NCBI RefSeq assembly: GCF_033568475.1
Contig: NC_133121.1
Span: 6,510,001 to 6,574,000 of the forward strand
Length of the DNA: 64,000 nt
Source of the DNA: Henckelia pumila
Taxonomy: Eukaryota; Streptophyta; Magnoliopsida; Lamiales; Gesneriaceae
Direction: 5' to 3'
Shown here: piece after piece, positions 1 to 9,344 of the stretch
Position numbering within the stretch: position 1 is the first letter of the stretch
How the letters are laid out: each line of letters opens with the position of its first letter
Position numbers and translations under genes: made by a program
Notes under the pieces: generated by a model
Seen by the model: only the letters and a program-made list of their open reading frames with translations
Database searches by the model: none
Told to the model about the DNA's origin: nothing

Positions 1-84
1 AAAATCACAAATAACATGCTCAATGGAACCCACAATAATATAACTTAGCATGCATTTTTGGGTTCTATCAACCCCCTCATACTA

Positions 85-118
85 ACATTTTGCTCGTCCC
101 GAGCAAAATAGGTTAAAT
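85..118 (-). other. Hairpin plus purine-tract motif of an opposite-strand gypsy element
   Basis: On the minus strand a 10-bp stem (ATTTTGCTCG / CGAGCAAAAT) with a 3-nt loop precedes a purine run ATGAGGGGG. This mirrors the plus-strand arrangement at 1654-1688. It suggests that the left edge of the window holds the end of another Tat/Athila-type element in the opposite orientation. Confidence 0.4.
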
Positions 119-1048
119 CCAAAACACAAACTTGCAGTATTTATTTAAAGACAAAACACAAACTTGCAGTTCATAAATACATATTTTTTCCGAAAAGCCT
201 CAGAGAGTGACAGCGAACATTTTCTTCTTTCTTTTCAATTTAAACTCAAACAATGCATCCCTACAAAGTTCTCATATTACACCCTTGAGAGAGAAGTGGA
301 CGTGTGTGTGTATGATATTGATCCTAATGTCATGTATTTCGTGCCAATCCAGTTGCCCCAGATGGCTCAAGTGATATGTCAACACAAGTATAGTTTCTAC
401 ACGCATCTCTTCAACCATCACTGACTGAACACACGTGCTTTTGGCTTGGGGTATGGGATATAAAAGATTGGAAGAATATGCACAAAGAATGGAGTACATC
501 ATTAATTATTTAACACAATCAGATTTTTCATCCGATATCCTCTACACCTTTGTGTTGTGTGTTGTGTGTTGTGTTTTTAGTGCTAGAGCCTTGAGGGCAA
601 TGCTTTAGATAAGTGTGGGGGTGGTGCATTCAGTATTTGGTATTTTGTCTTGCATTTGTTTTTGTTTCGTATTTGCGTATAGTTCGTAAATTGTTTCATG
701 TGTGTTTTGTGTGCATAAGTAAAGGATGATTTCTAGCCTTTCTAGCCTATGAAGATGAAGTTGAAAATATTTTGAAATTTTTTTAAAAAAAATTATACTC
801 TTGATTGGACATGAGAAACCGTAGGTTGTTTGTTGAATATTCTTAAGCACACATGTTTAACCGGTGAAGTGTAGCGATGTATTAGATATCGTGAATGTTT
901 GTTGGACCATTGCACGTCAATAGGTGTTTGTGAAACATGATAGTTCTTGAATTTTGATGATTTCTTTGATGTGGCATATACTTTCTTGGGCGCACCTAAA
1001 ATATTTTGTTTTTAAGAAGAAAAATCAATTTTTGGAAACCAATTAACT

Positions 1049-1300
1049 CCATCCGGGTTGCGAGCAAGATGTTTGAAATTCTATTCATATTGTTTGTGGC
1101 TAAGTTTGCGGATCAAATGAGGTTAATCTTTTGAAAAAAAAAATAACATTTTAATTCCATCCGAGCTTGAAATGTGAACGAAATTCTATTCATTATTTCA
1201 TAGCTAAGTTTGCGGATTCCATGGGATTGTAGTTCCATCCGGGATATAGACGAGGGGATTGAAATTCAAATCCTATCTAGTTATAGCTAAGTATGCGGGT
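1049..1300 (+). repeat. Three imperfect tandem repeats in the retroelement 3' region
   Basis: Three units begin CCATCCG at 1049, 1157 and 1235. Each contains GAAATTC, then TATTCAT or TCCTAT, then GCTAAGT followed by TGCGG. Unit lengths differ (about 108, 78 and 66 bp), mainly through A-rich inserts. Tandem repeats in the 3' untranslated region are known in the Tat lineage, and this fits that pattern. Confidence 0.6.
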
Positions 1301-1653
1301 AATTATTGGGACTTTTAAAAAAATGTCGGGTCCAAAATCCGACGGTGCGTAATTATTCTCAAGGAAGTTGTGTTGTGTTGAAGGATTGTTGGGAGGAGAG
1401 TTCTTGATGGTGAGGCTTGCACTGAATTGTTATAGGTCGGCGAACAGTATTGAAGCTTTGTTCTTTTGAAGTTGCATGAAACTGGGGTAACATGACACAC
1501 ACACACGTTCGCATTCGACTGCAGGTGTATCATTGATGATTGAGGGTAACTATAAACTTGTTTTAGATGAAAGTGGTTTTCTCTGAGGCTATGATATGCG
1601 TGATTTGTCCTTGCTTATGTGTTTTGTTTTGTTTCATTTTGTTTTTGCATAAC

Positions 1654-1690
1654 TTGCTCGAGGGCGAGCAAGGATTAAGTGTGGGGGTAT
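1654..1690 (+). promoter_or_regulatory. Stem-loop followed by polypurine tract
   Basis: TTGCTCG-AGGG-CGAGCAA forms a perfect 7-bp stem with a 4-nt loop at 1654-1671. The purine tract AAGTGTGGGGG follows at 1677. The tract would prime plus-strand DNA synthesis during reverse transcription. The hairpin is the same type as at 85-118 and 34,113-34,130. Confidence 0.5.
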
Positions 1691-1691
1691 T

Positions 1692-3050
1692 TGATGGGCA
1701 TGTTTGTGTTGCATATTTTATTATCATTTTATTGTCATTTGTGTGTGCATTCATTTGTTTTAATTAAGTTTTTGTTGGTTTTTCAACATCGTGTCTACAT
1801 TACACGCTTCCGTGTTTATTGTATAGGACGTAGCGTTTTGTCGAGGAAAAGATGGAAAAGCTATTGCGCAAGAATGAATTACGGAGCAGCAATGATCAGA
1901 AAATCATATTTAATTTTATAGAAGATCAAATCCAATCTTTACCGTCCAGAATAAATTTCAAGATGTTTTGAAGCAGCTGACCAAATTTCAGCTCAATCCG
2001 ATGGCTAGATCTCCAGATATGAATTTTTGAAAATCTCTGCTTGCTGAGAAAAAAGTTGCGCGCTCGAGCGCACGAACTCGTGCGCCCTAGCGCGCCTATT
2101 GAAAAATTTGAGGCAGTAAGTTGGATGTTTTGTGCATGCTCGATCGCACGTACTCGTGCGCTCGAGCGCACCGAATTTTTTGAGAAATCTGTTTTAATTA
2201 GAAAACTTTCTTGGGAAGGACTCTAGTCTTTAAATACATCATATAACTCGAAAATTACGATCTTTTGGAGGAGAACGCATAGATTGGAGACGGCTACATA
2301 CAGAGAATTCATCTGGCAGCTAGGTTTTATCTTTCTTGTTCTTAGATTTTAATTCTTCTTGTTTTTATTCTTGGTTGAGGAAGACGAACCCTTGAATTTA
2401 TTTATCTTGTAAGATTCAGATTTTCATTGTTTGATTTTTATCGAGTATCAAGAGTTGTTCTGGTTTATTTCATGCGTGTGTGTTTGATTATTAGATTGAT
2501 CACCTGATAATTCTTTCGTACAATCTACCGCTAAATTAAAATTCAAATCCGTAATTGTTTGAATTATCTAATTTGTGAAGCAACTATGATTAATATTTTC
2601 TGCTGTTGAATTTGTTAAATCGTAGGAACAACAATTGACTAGACTAAATACAACCGCTGGTGTTTGTGTTGTCTAGCTTCATTAGTTTTACTCATTTGAA
2701 TGCTACCGTGAGTTTAAATATAGATTGCTGTTATCGGGTTAATTTATTGGTAAGGGTTAACTAAAAACGATGGTGTCTAGTTAACTAAAATTAAGGTGAA
2801 ACAGGAATTAAATTTCCAATGATAAATATTCGATGTGAATTAATTATTTTTAAGGAATTAATGATCGAGTGAATGATTTCAAGGGTGTAGTCGACCGATA
2901 CCAAGTCTCGTTATTTATTTGATCTTTCTTATTTTAATTCTTGCTTAGTAGTTTTTAAATTCTCAAATCCCCTTTTATTTATTTCCAGTATTTTTAAGAA
3001 CACAAATAAATTTTACTTTTCTCGTGGGAACGATCCCTACTCTCGCTACA
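1692..3050 (+). mobile_element. LTR of Tat/Athila-like element (LTR A)
   Basis: The sequence starts TGATGGGC right after the polypurine tract and ends CTCTCGCTACA, giving TG...CA ends and about 1.36 kb. The end includes CTCGTGGGAACGATCCC, a phrase I associate with the LTR 3' ends of this lineage. Two GC-rich stem-loops lie at 2059-2172. The partner LTR would be left of the window, so boundaries are inferred from one copy. Confidence 0.5.
2059..2172. repeat. Two GC-rich stem-loops in LTR A
   Basis: Each unit has two self-complementary GC-rich arms around a short spacer. In the first (2059-2096) the arms contain CGCTCGAGCGCAC and CGTGCGCCCTAGCGCGCC around GAACT. In the second (2136-2172) they contain CTCGATCGCAC and CGTGCGCTCGAGCGCAC around GTACT. 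They stand out from AT-rich flanks. Confidence 0.7.
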
Positions 3051-3059
3051 CCGTCTGAA

Positions 3060-3370
3060 GGGGTGGAGTTCGGAGGCCCTGATACAGTTCGGAAGGGCAG
3101 GGTTCGGACGATCCGATCTCCATCGGATAAGATAAGATAAGAAATGAATTCCAATTGGCTAGCTATAAGAGTTCAGACACTCCAAAGTGAAGGTACGGAC
3201 TCTCCAAGCAGTTGCGAAGCCAGGTGTCTGAAAGGGTGATTTCACGGATGATGTAATATTGAGATCGAACGATCCAAAGTCCAGTTCGAACGCTTCGAAG
3301 GGCTGTCAGGGACACGTGGAGGACATGAAGAGTTTGGACGCTCCGAAGGGGGAGCTCGGAACATCCGAAC
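3060..3370. repeat. Cluster of TTCGGACG-CTCCGAA-like short palindromes upstream of a TATA box
   Basis: Variants of a roughly 14-bp imperfect palindrome recur about seven times: TTCGGACGATCCGA, TTCAGACACTCCAA, TCGAACGATCCAAAG, TCGAACGCTTCGAAG, TTTGGACGCTCCGAAG and CTCGGAACATCCGAAC among them. All lie before the TATA-like box at 3377, where a U3 enhancer would sit. Confidence 0.6.
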
Positions 3371-3376
3371 TCTGGC

Positions 3377-3387
3377 TATAAATATAG
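3377..3387 (+). promoter_or_regulatory. Putative LTR TATA box
   Basis: TATAAATATAG stands alone in a stretch of moderate GC content, downstream of the palindrome cluster. A start site would be expected about 30 bp further on. No experimental support. Confidence 0.4.
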
Positions 3388-4439
3388 GGTCCGAGAATCC
3401 GAGAGTCTCATTTGTGTACCTCTTCCAAATTTTTTCCCTCTCTTTTAGTAGTATATTTAAGACGTTCTAGTCACCTAGGTTGGTCCGGTAGTTGGAGGGT
3501 CGGTCTACGAGGCGTAGTGAAGTTGTGCCCAAGTTGTGGGGCAGACGCCATTAGTGGGCTGACGACGGACGCAGGTATAACTTTGGACTCCTAAAAATAT
3601 TATAGAATATGTAATAGTTTAATTAAGGTTTTTAGAGTATAATAGATGATGCATAAGTATTTTGGATTGTAGTGCTGAATGGTAGGCTTGGAACCTAGAT
3701 GGATGCTTTTAGCACTGCCTTAGTAAGGTATGTAAGTACTGACTGAGATTGACAGTGGGTATACATGCTTATATGTACAATTTATGTGTAATGATTGCAT
3801 GTTTCTGTTATGCTACACGTGCATACATCTTGATTTAGCCGGTATTGTTGGCTTACCCAGTATAGGAGATTTGCTCAGCCCCATTGCATGTGTGGATGAG
3901 AACCATAGTTTTGGGACCCGGATATGTCCACGGTTTATAGTATGGGAGCCACCTCCTGATGCGACGACTCAACGTTCTACATACCATGGCGCCCAGACTG
4001 AGCAGGATTTGATTCCCAAAATGATACCCAGATATTCATTTGCATGCATTATGTTTGTATGTTTACTCGTACTAGCGTATTGAGCTTTAGCGCTTACGTC
4101 CAGTATTTTGTTGTTGTTTGGACACCCCCATTCGACGGGACAGATGCAGGTGCAGGTAGTACATCCAGAGATTCGGTGGAGTCAGTAAGCAGGGAAGAGA
4201 CAGCAGGGTTAGTTGTTAGGCTTAATTTTGTTTATCGAGGTTTATTCGATTGGATTGTATTATGGATTTGTTTAGCCGATTTTATTTTGCCGGTCAGCTT
4301 TTATTCAAGCTTCCGCAGTTATTTTTGATTTAATTGTATTGCATGCTTTATTAAGTTGTAATCTCTGATTAGTAGTGGATCCAGGTTGGGTCACTACAAT
4401 CACTCTCGCCACTAGCACAAGAGATCATTGGTTAATAGA

Positions 4440-4850
4440 ATGTGATTGAATATAATTAAATATAATAAATTTTTTAGACAAGATGTTTAAATGTAATAGA
4501 TTTTTTATTGAGATATATAGAGTTTTTAATATAAAATGTTGAAAATTGAATTATAATAATTTTTTTATTGAATAAATGTAATAATTTTTTTATTGAGATA
4601 GATATGATTTTAATATAAGATGTGAAAAGTATAATATATTTTTTATTGGCATAAATATAGTTTTTAATATAAAATATTGAAAGTTGAAATGTCATATATT
4701 TTTTATTGAATAAATGTAATATTATAAGATGTTAAAAGTTTAAATGTATATATTTTTTATTGAATAAATTTATAGAATTTTTTATTGAGATAATGAAATA
4801 TTTGATTGTGTTTTTAAAATTTCAATTGTACAAGTTATTTTTTTAAAAAA
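4440..4850. repeat. AT-rich degenerate tandem repeat
   Basis: TTTTTTATTGA followed by ATAAATGTAATA or GATATATAG recurs about eight times with irregular spacing. It looks like a decayed AT minisatellite. Minus-strand open frames in it are low complexity. Confidence 0.55.
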
Positions 4851-4854
4851 AAAA

Positions 4855-5010
4855 AACAAGGGTTGACCCAGAACCAGACCCAGACCCAGACCTAGATCCA
4901 GACCGAAACCATCGGTTCACCAACCCGGACTAGAACCGGCCATGGGCGGGCCGGTTAAGAGTTGGTAAAATACCAACCCAGACCCGACCCGTGACCATGT
5001 CTAACTCTGA
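4855..5010. repeat. CCAGACC-rich dispersed repeat, possibly a hAT-type end
   Basis: A run of CCAGACC/CCAGACCC repeats leads into AACCGGCC, GGCCGGTT and GACCCGACCCGTGACCA. Similar GACCCGACCCGTG phrases occur near the ends of some plant hAT elements. No terminal repeat pair or target duplication is visible, so the class is a guess. Confidence 0.25.
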
Positions 5011-5274
5011 TGGATCAGATTAAATCTCAATCCTAGAAATACATTTAATCAGGAAAAGGGCCTCGAAACTTTGAAAAGTATAAATAGATTTCTATCTAAT
5101 AATGTAATTTTTTAGACAATCATAAACTCGATGTTGCGTGTGCCATAATCCATTAGAGTGTGTGTTTGTGTGTTGCATTTTGGGAGATGTTTTGAAATCT
5201 ATGAATTTTTATTATAGTTTTATGGCTAACAATGAATCAATAAATCTAATCTTAGATCCATACACTACTTATTC
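5011..5274. other. Unassigned AT-rich DNA
   Basis: I see no coding frame of note, no repeat boundary and no structural element here. Confidence 0.5.
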
Positions 5275-5830
5275 TGTGAGGACCTCGGGTTGTCAATCTC
5301 ATCTTAGGGCAATAAACGATTAATTAACAATTAATCAAACAATACATGAATAATAAACCAAGAGCTAAAAAAAATTTTTTTTTTTTTTTTTAAACCATCA
5401 CCTCGCTCGATCGGGCAAACTCAGCCGATCGAGCGAGCTAAAATTCTAAGCTCTCGGTCGGCAACATTTTTGGTCTCGCTCGATCGGTGAAACTCACCCG
5501 ATCGAGCGAGCCCAAAAACTCATGTCTCTGTTTTGGAAATTCACAGGTCGCGCTCGATCCGTGGAGTTTACCCGATCGAGCGGGCACTCTGTCCAGAAAA
5601 TAAAAATGTATCTTTGCTGTACAATATGATTCCAAATCTCATACCAACTTCATATAAACTTCTCAACATCATGCTAGATACTTTACATGCATTCAAACTA
5701 ATAGCAAGTGATCTAGAATACAAGAACTCTCAAATATAAATCAATACTTGACAAAAACAATATATACAAATGTTCTTACTTTCTAACATGTTTACCATGT
5801 ATAAATTTTAATCCCGAAATTAATAATTGA
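5275..5830. mobile_element. 5' part of a third LTR (LTR C), related to the element at 9345
   Basis: It begins TGTGAGGACCTCGGGTTG, close to TGTGAGACCTCGGTTC, which starts the LTRs at 9345 and 14,216. The same order follows: an AACAATTAA-containing stretch, a poly-T run, then GC-rich stem-loops, then AT-rich DNA with ATGCATTCAAACT. The 3' part of the LTR is missing or too diverged to see. It appears to be a truncated relative of the same Tekay-like family. Confidence 0.5.
5402..5587. repeat. Three GC-rich stem-loops in LTR C
   Basis: Units at 5402-5438, 5474-5512 and 5548-5587 have arms of the form CTCGCTCGATCGG and CCGATCGAGCGAG. The spacers are CAAACTCAG, GAAACTCA and GGAGTTTA. Arm pairing is nearly perfect in the first two. 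Confidence 0.75.
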
Positions 5831-6280
5831 AGATTTTTAGGATCTTACATATTCAGTACTTATTAATAATACAAAGTAGAGCGAATTTCAAGCGTCAACA
5901 TATTTGGGTAGACTTGAAATATTTCATAATTAACATGAAATACTATATAAACACATAAATGGTGAATTTGAAATTTATTATCCTACTTCTCTAAATATAA
6001 AAAATACATATTAAATCCATGTATTTAAAATTAATCTATATAAACATAACTCGAGTATTTAAAAGTTTAGTTTTAAGTTGAATATAATAGATATCAAACA
6101 TCTATAAATTACAAAGGGACGATGGACGCAATCATGATTCATGATCAGGTGTCCAAACCTCTACATCACAAATTATCACTGTAATTATATTTTGGTGCAA
6201 TAACTAAATTCCACGCAAGATCGCACATGCTTAATTTCACTGACAAATTACACATGAAAGAGCGTATTCACTGGATAAAT
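5831..6280. other. Unassigned AT-rich DNA
   Basis: There is no convincing coding frame and no repeat structure that I can define. Confidence 0.5.
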
Positions 6281-6283
6281 TAA

Positions 6284-6522
6284 GGGAGTGTTTGCAATAG
6301 ATTGTGCTTTTGTAGAAGTGATTAATTTATAGATTATAAAAAAGTTAAGAAAAATCAAAAGTTGATATTGTTTGGAAACAAATGTAAAAATCTAAAAATC
6401 AAAGTTGGATAGTGTTTGATTTCAAAAAAAATTTATTAATTTATGTTTTAAAAACACACAAAAATGATTTTTTTTAAACCAAAAGCTAACAATCACTTTT
6501 TTTAGTGATTACAAACACTCCC
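6284..6522. mobile_element. PIF/Harbinger-type MITE (239 bp)
   Basis: The ends GGGAGTGTTTGCAA and TTACAAACACTCCC are inverted copies with one mismatch. TAA flanks both sides (6281-6283 and 6523-6525), the usual 3-bp target duplication of this superfamily. A relative with the same ends lies at 43,366. It has no coding capacity. Confidence 0.8.
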
Positions 6523-6525
6523 TAA

Positions 6526-7149
6526 GAATCATCTTCTATTTTCCATAAAACATGATATTTTTCTACTATAAAAAGTAATAATTTGTCATGGGTGTTCCAA
6601 ATAAGATAATTGTCTCATAAAAATTAACAAGAATTTTCGTTTTAATATATTATCTTATTTTTATAATCATTTAATTTGTGCATATAATATCCTGTTTGTC
6701 TATTATTTTACCTGGTGTAAGATCGGTCATATATCTATTTGAAAATAAAATGGCATTTCAAATTGTCTCTAGTTCTCTGTTGACAGATCCCGGGAAATTG
6801 CATATATGTCCCAAATAACAATAAATGACAATTCATTTTTGTACCTGTCACTAAGAATTATCAGTTTGGGTAGCCCAACCCATTTAATAAGTACTATGGA
6901 TTAATGTCTTTTTATGTGCCAGCAGGTAATTTAAATAATTTTAGAAGTTTTCTCCAATTTTTTCCCAACAAAATAAAAAACATTATTTCACAATTGAAAA
7001 AAGAGCCACATAGTACGACAGCTAGACCTTGACAAAAAGCTAAACCCTAAACATGATAAATCATAAATATATAGTACTTCGAAAAACAAAATATTAAAAA
7101 CTATAACATAAAAATATTATGTCTGTCAATATCATAAATTAATAAAAAT
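6526..7149. other. Unassigned AT-rich DNA
   Basis: No gene or definable repeat seen. A short AT-rich run around 7140-7160 may be the A-rich tail of the minus-strand LINE that follows. Confidence 0.4.
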
Positions 7150-7759
7150 TTTTTGAAACAAACACAATCAAATACTTATATTAAAATGATCAACACGATT
7201 ACAAACGAGTGAGAGAAAGGGCTACCACAGATGTTGGTGTCTCAACCCATGAACTAGAGCTAGGAAAACAATATGCATTCCTAGCAACAACATGAGCAAT
7301 TTCATTTGCTTTTCTAGGCACAAACCGTACTATAAACTCAGAATATGCATTAATGATTATCTTACATTGAGAGACAATAGAAGCAAGTTCAGATAAATCA
7401 TTTACTGAAGATCCCAACGCATCAACCACAATTTTCGAGTCTGATTCAAAGATTACCTTTTGAAACCCCAGATTGCGCACCCAAGAGAGAGCTTCCAAGA
7501 TTCTCATAGCTTCAACTTCAGGAATCTGTAACCTACCATGAAAAACAGAAGACCGTCCCCCTATAAATACACCTTAAACATCTCGCAGTACCATACCAAA
7601 TCCAGTAACCCCTGCATCTTCTGGAAAGGCCGCATCAGTATTACATTTAACATATGAAAAGGGTGGAGGGTGCCACATCTCACATTTAGGAGTATTACGA
7701 TGATTAACTTCACCCGGTATCTCTTGGTACTTCAATGCGATCCATTCATACAAAGCAGT
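7150..7759 (-). pseudogene. LINE 3' end: RNase H-like domain remnant
   Basis: On the minus strand the frame reads through a non-LTR retrotransposon RNase H (RVT_3-type) domain. Visible motifs are KCNTDAAF, FGMVLRD, FESDSKIVVDALG and FVPRKANEIAHVVARNA, which carry the expected acidic residues. An in-frame TAA at 7574-7576, right after MVLRD, breaks the domain. The frame ends at 7199 and an A-rich tail may follow near 7150. The domain would degrade RNA in RNA/DNA hybrids during retrotransposition. It continues upstream, past an inserted LTR element, at 9128-9344. It is dead by nonsense and 5' truncation. Confidence 0.8.
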
Positions 7760-7963
7760 TGTTGGGAGATCGTCGATCGCACGCTGCCGTACTCGTACGG
7801 GTTTCACTTTCCCATCTCACGATCATTCTCTCTCTCAAAGTGGGGAGTGCGGCTGCTCACCCAGAAAGCAAATGGAATGCACTCACTCTTCAGATTAGGG
7901 AAAGGAAAATTATATATTTGATGGGTAGTGGGCTGGGATAATAAGTTGGGCCAAAGCCCAACA
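7760..7963 (-). repeat. 3' LTR of the small element
   Basis: It begins TGTTGGGAGATC and ends AAGCCCAACA on the plus strand. It is nearly identical to 8922-9127. Confidence 0.9.
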
Positions 7964-7980
7964 ATCTCCACCTTTTGGCC
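7964..7980 (-). promoter_or_regulatory. Polypurine tract of the small element
   Basis: On the minus strand the sequence is GGCCAAAAGGTGGAGAT, directly before the 3' LTR. This form is usual for copia-type elements. Confidence 0.65.
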
Positions 7981-8289
7981 CAACACCGGTTCACTAGTTA
8001 CGATAGTCACCTATAGCCATCATCATCGTCCCAACAGAAGACACAAAGTCAGTACTAGCAAAATAACATGTAGAAAACACAAAGTAAGCTACGACACTAC
8101 ATCCAAAACAGAACACATCTGTCAAACATATCAAAGTTTAAAATTTTCCAAAAAAAGATTAAACTTTTCAACATTTTCAAAACAAGACTCGAACCAAATA
8201 AATGCTCCACCTCGATTGGAACCCAGTCAAGTTCTGAAAAATATCGAGACAACTATTTTTCACACATAAAAAATAGAAAAAAAACATAC

Positions 8290-8615
8290 TAGCAAATTTC
8301 ACACAGAAAAAATGCACATAGTCACAAAGACACAGGTCTCACAAAGAGACACAAGCACAAAGCTAACACATTTTCACACAGAAAACATGCACATGGTCAC
8401 AAAGACACGGGCGAATCACAAAGAAACGCAAAAACATGGAAACACGACAGTAACCAAACACACAAAAAATCCTAGACTTCTATCAGCAACACATGCATAC
8501 AAAACCTAGGATTCTACCAGCAACAAATGCATATACATAAATTCTAGACTTCTACCAGCAACACATGCACACTCCTAGGATTCTACCAACACATAATCTA
8601 AACACATAAATCCGC
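8290..8615. repeat. A/C-rich internal tandem repeats of the small LTR element
   Basis: TGCACATAGTCACAAAGACAC near 8312 recurs as TGCACATGGTCACAAAGACAC near 8389. Then TCTACCAGCAACA with CTAGGATT or CTAGACTT recurs four or so times between 8471 and 8600. They are non-coding repeats. Confidence 0.6.
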
Positions 8616-8619
8616 GGCC

Positions 8620-8908
8620 AGCGGTTACGCTACTAAAGCGATAAAAGCGGTTCCAGCCAATTTACCAGAGCGAAACTCATCGCAAGAGTTTCGATTCCAA
8701 CAAACCAGAGACGACGGCACGGTGGACAGCACCTAGCTTCCAGCGGCGGCGTCAACATCAGCGGCTGTCCAAGAGAAGGCCACGGCTGTAGCAGCTCTCG
8801 ACGGCAGCGACGGACAGACGGCGGTCCAGGCGGCGGTGGCGGCAGCATCGGCGGCAGCGTCCAGCGGCTCCGGCGACTGCTCCGGCGGCGACGACCAACG
8901 ACAACCAA
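8620..8908. other. GC-rich GGC/GCC-rich leader of the small element
   Basis: This block is rich in GGCGGC and CGGCGG triplets and is open in several frames on both strands because of its composition. In element orientation it lies just after the primer binding site. It is an untranslated leader or a captured host fragment; I see no protein family. Confidence 0.45.
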
Positions 8909-8920
8909 GTTCTGATACCA
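8909..8920 (-). promoter_or_regulatory. Primer binding site of the small element
   Basis: On the minus strand the sequence is TGGTATCAGAAC, separated by one base from the LTR. The plant initiator-Met tRNA primer site is TGGTATCAGAGC. Confidence 0.75.
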
Positions 8921-8921
8921 C

Positions 8922-9127
8922 TGTTGGGAGATCATCGATCGCACCGCCACCGTACTCGTACAGGTTTCACTTTCCCATCTCACGATCATTCTCTCTTCTC
9001 AAAGTGGGGAGTGCGGCTGCTCACCCAGAAAGCAAATGGAACGCACTCACTCTTCAGATTAGGGAAATGGAAATTATATATTTGATGGGTAGTGGGCTGG
9101 GATAATAAGTTGGGCCAAATCCCAACA
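8922..9127 (-). repeat. 5' LTR of the small element
   Basis: TGTTGGGAGATC to AATCCCAACA on the plus strand. It matches 7760-7963 with scattered substitutions. Confidence 0.9.
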
Positions 9128-9344
9128 GCAGTAAAAGCTGTATAAACTGTATTATAAGGTGAGAGATACGACGAGTTCCAAAATTTGTTATTCCTTTGCT
9201 TCCAAATAGCCCAAGCAACCATAGCAAACTTAGCATACGCGGTTCCTTCAACTTATCAATCATCTTAAACAACCATTCTACCACAGAATCTGAAGTCGAC
9301 GCAACACCATAAATGATTTCATACAAACCTGCCACTTGCCAACA
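9128..9344 (-). pseudogene. LINE middle segment: zf-RVT end and linker
   Basis: The minus strand reads ...QVAGLYEIIYGVAS, then VVEWLFKMIDKL, then, after a 1-nt frame change near 9225-9245, MVAWAIWKQRNNKFW. The AWAIWKQRN phrase is typical of the linker between the zinc-binding (zf-RVT) and RNase H regions of plant LINEs. Removing the gypsy element (9345-16,317) with one CAACA copy joins this frame to the zf-RVT segment. Removing the small LTR element with one GCAGT copy joins it to the RNase H segment. Confidence 0.8.

Larger units (their letters stand above)
1..1691 (+). mobile_element. Ty3/gypsy Tat/Athila-type 3' internal remnant
   Basis: This stretch has no coding frame that I recognise. 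It ends in a plus-strand purine run (GTGTGGGGG, about 1677-1688) directly before an LTR-like start at 1692. That is the normal order at the 3' end of Tat/Athila elements: non-coding region, polypurine tract, 3' LTR. A second, weaker tract (AAGTGTGGGGGTGGTG) lies near 609-624, so two related ends may be stacked. Short open frames in it show no domain and are probably chance. The family call rests on the tract and hairpin motif, not on protein, so it is moderate. Confidence 0.45.
3051..4398 (+). mobile_element. 3' part of a second LTR (LTR B), probably Ty3/gypsy
   Basis: A TATA-like TATAAATATAG lies at 3377-3387, with repeated short palindromes upstream. About 1 kb downstream the sequence ends GGGTCACTACA, a typical LTR terminus. 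No matching TG start is visible, and the left side abuts the end of LTR A. Element A may therefore have inserted into LTR B, whose 5' half would lie left of the window. Short open frames here (3412-3594, 3784-4328) resemble no family I know and are treated as LTR noise. Confidence 0.4.
7760..9127 (-). mobile_element. Complete non-autonomous LTR retrotransposon (1,368 bp)
   Basis: Direct repeats of 204 and 206 bp (7760-7963 and 8922-9127), each TGTTGGG...CCCAACA, enclose 958 bp with no retroviral domain. GCAGT flanks both ends (7755-7759 and 9128-9132). On the minus strand the 5' LTR is followed by TGGTATCAGAAC, one base from the usual initiator-Met primer site. A purine tract GGCCAAAAGGTGGAGAT precedes the 3' LTR. 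The interior holds A/C-rich tandem repeats and a GC-rich leader. The element must have moved with enzymes from another, probably copia-type, element. It is longer than a typical TRIM. Confidence 0.9.

Noticed and set aside
4044..4328. 94-residue open frame
   Set aside because: It lies inside LTR B; composition and position fit LTR sequence, and no domain is visible.
8633..9105. Overlapping Ala/Pro/Arg-rich open frames on both strands
   Set aside because: They come from the GGC-rich leader of the small LTR element; one runs into the LTR itself.
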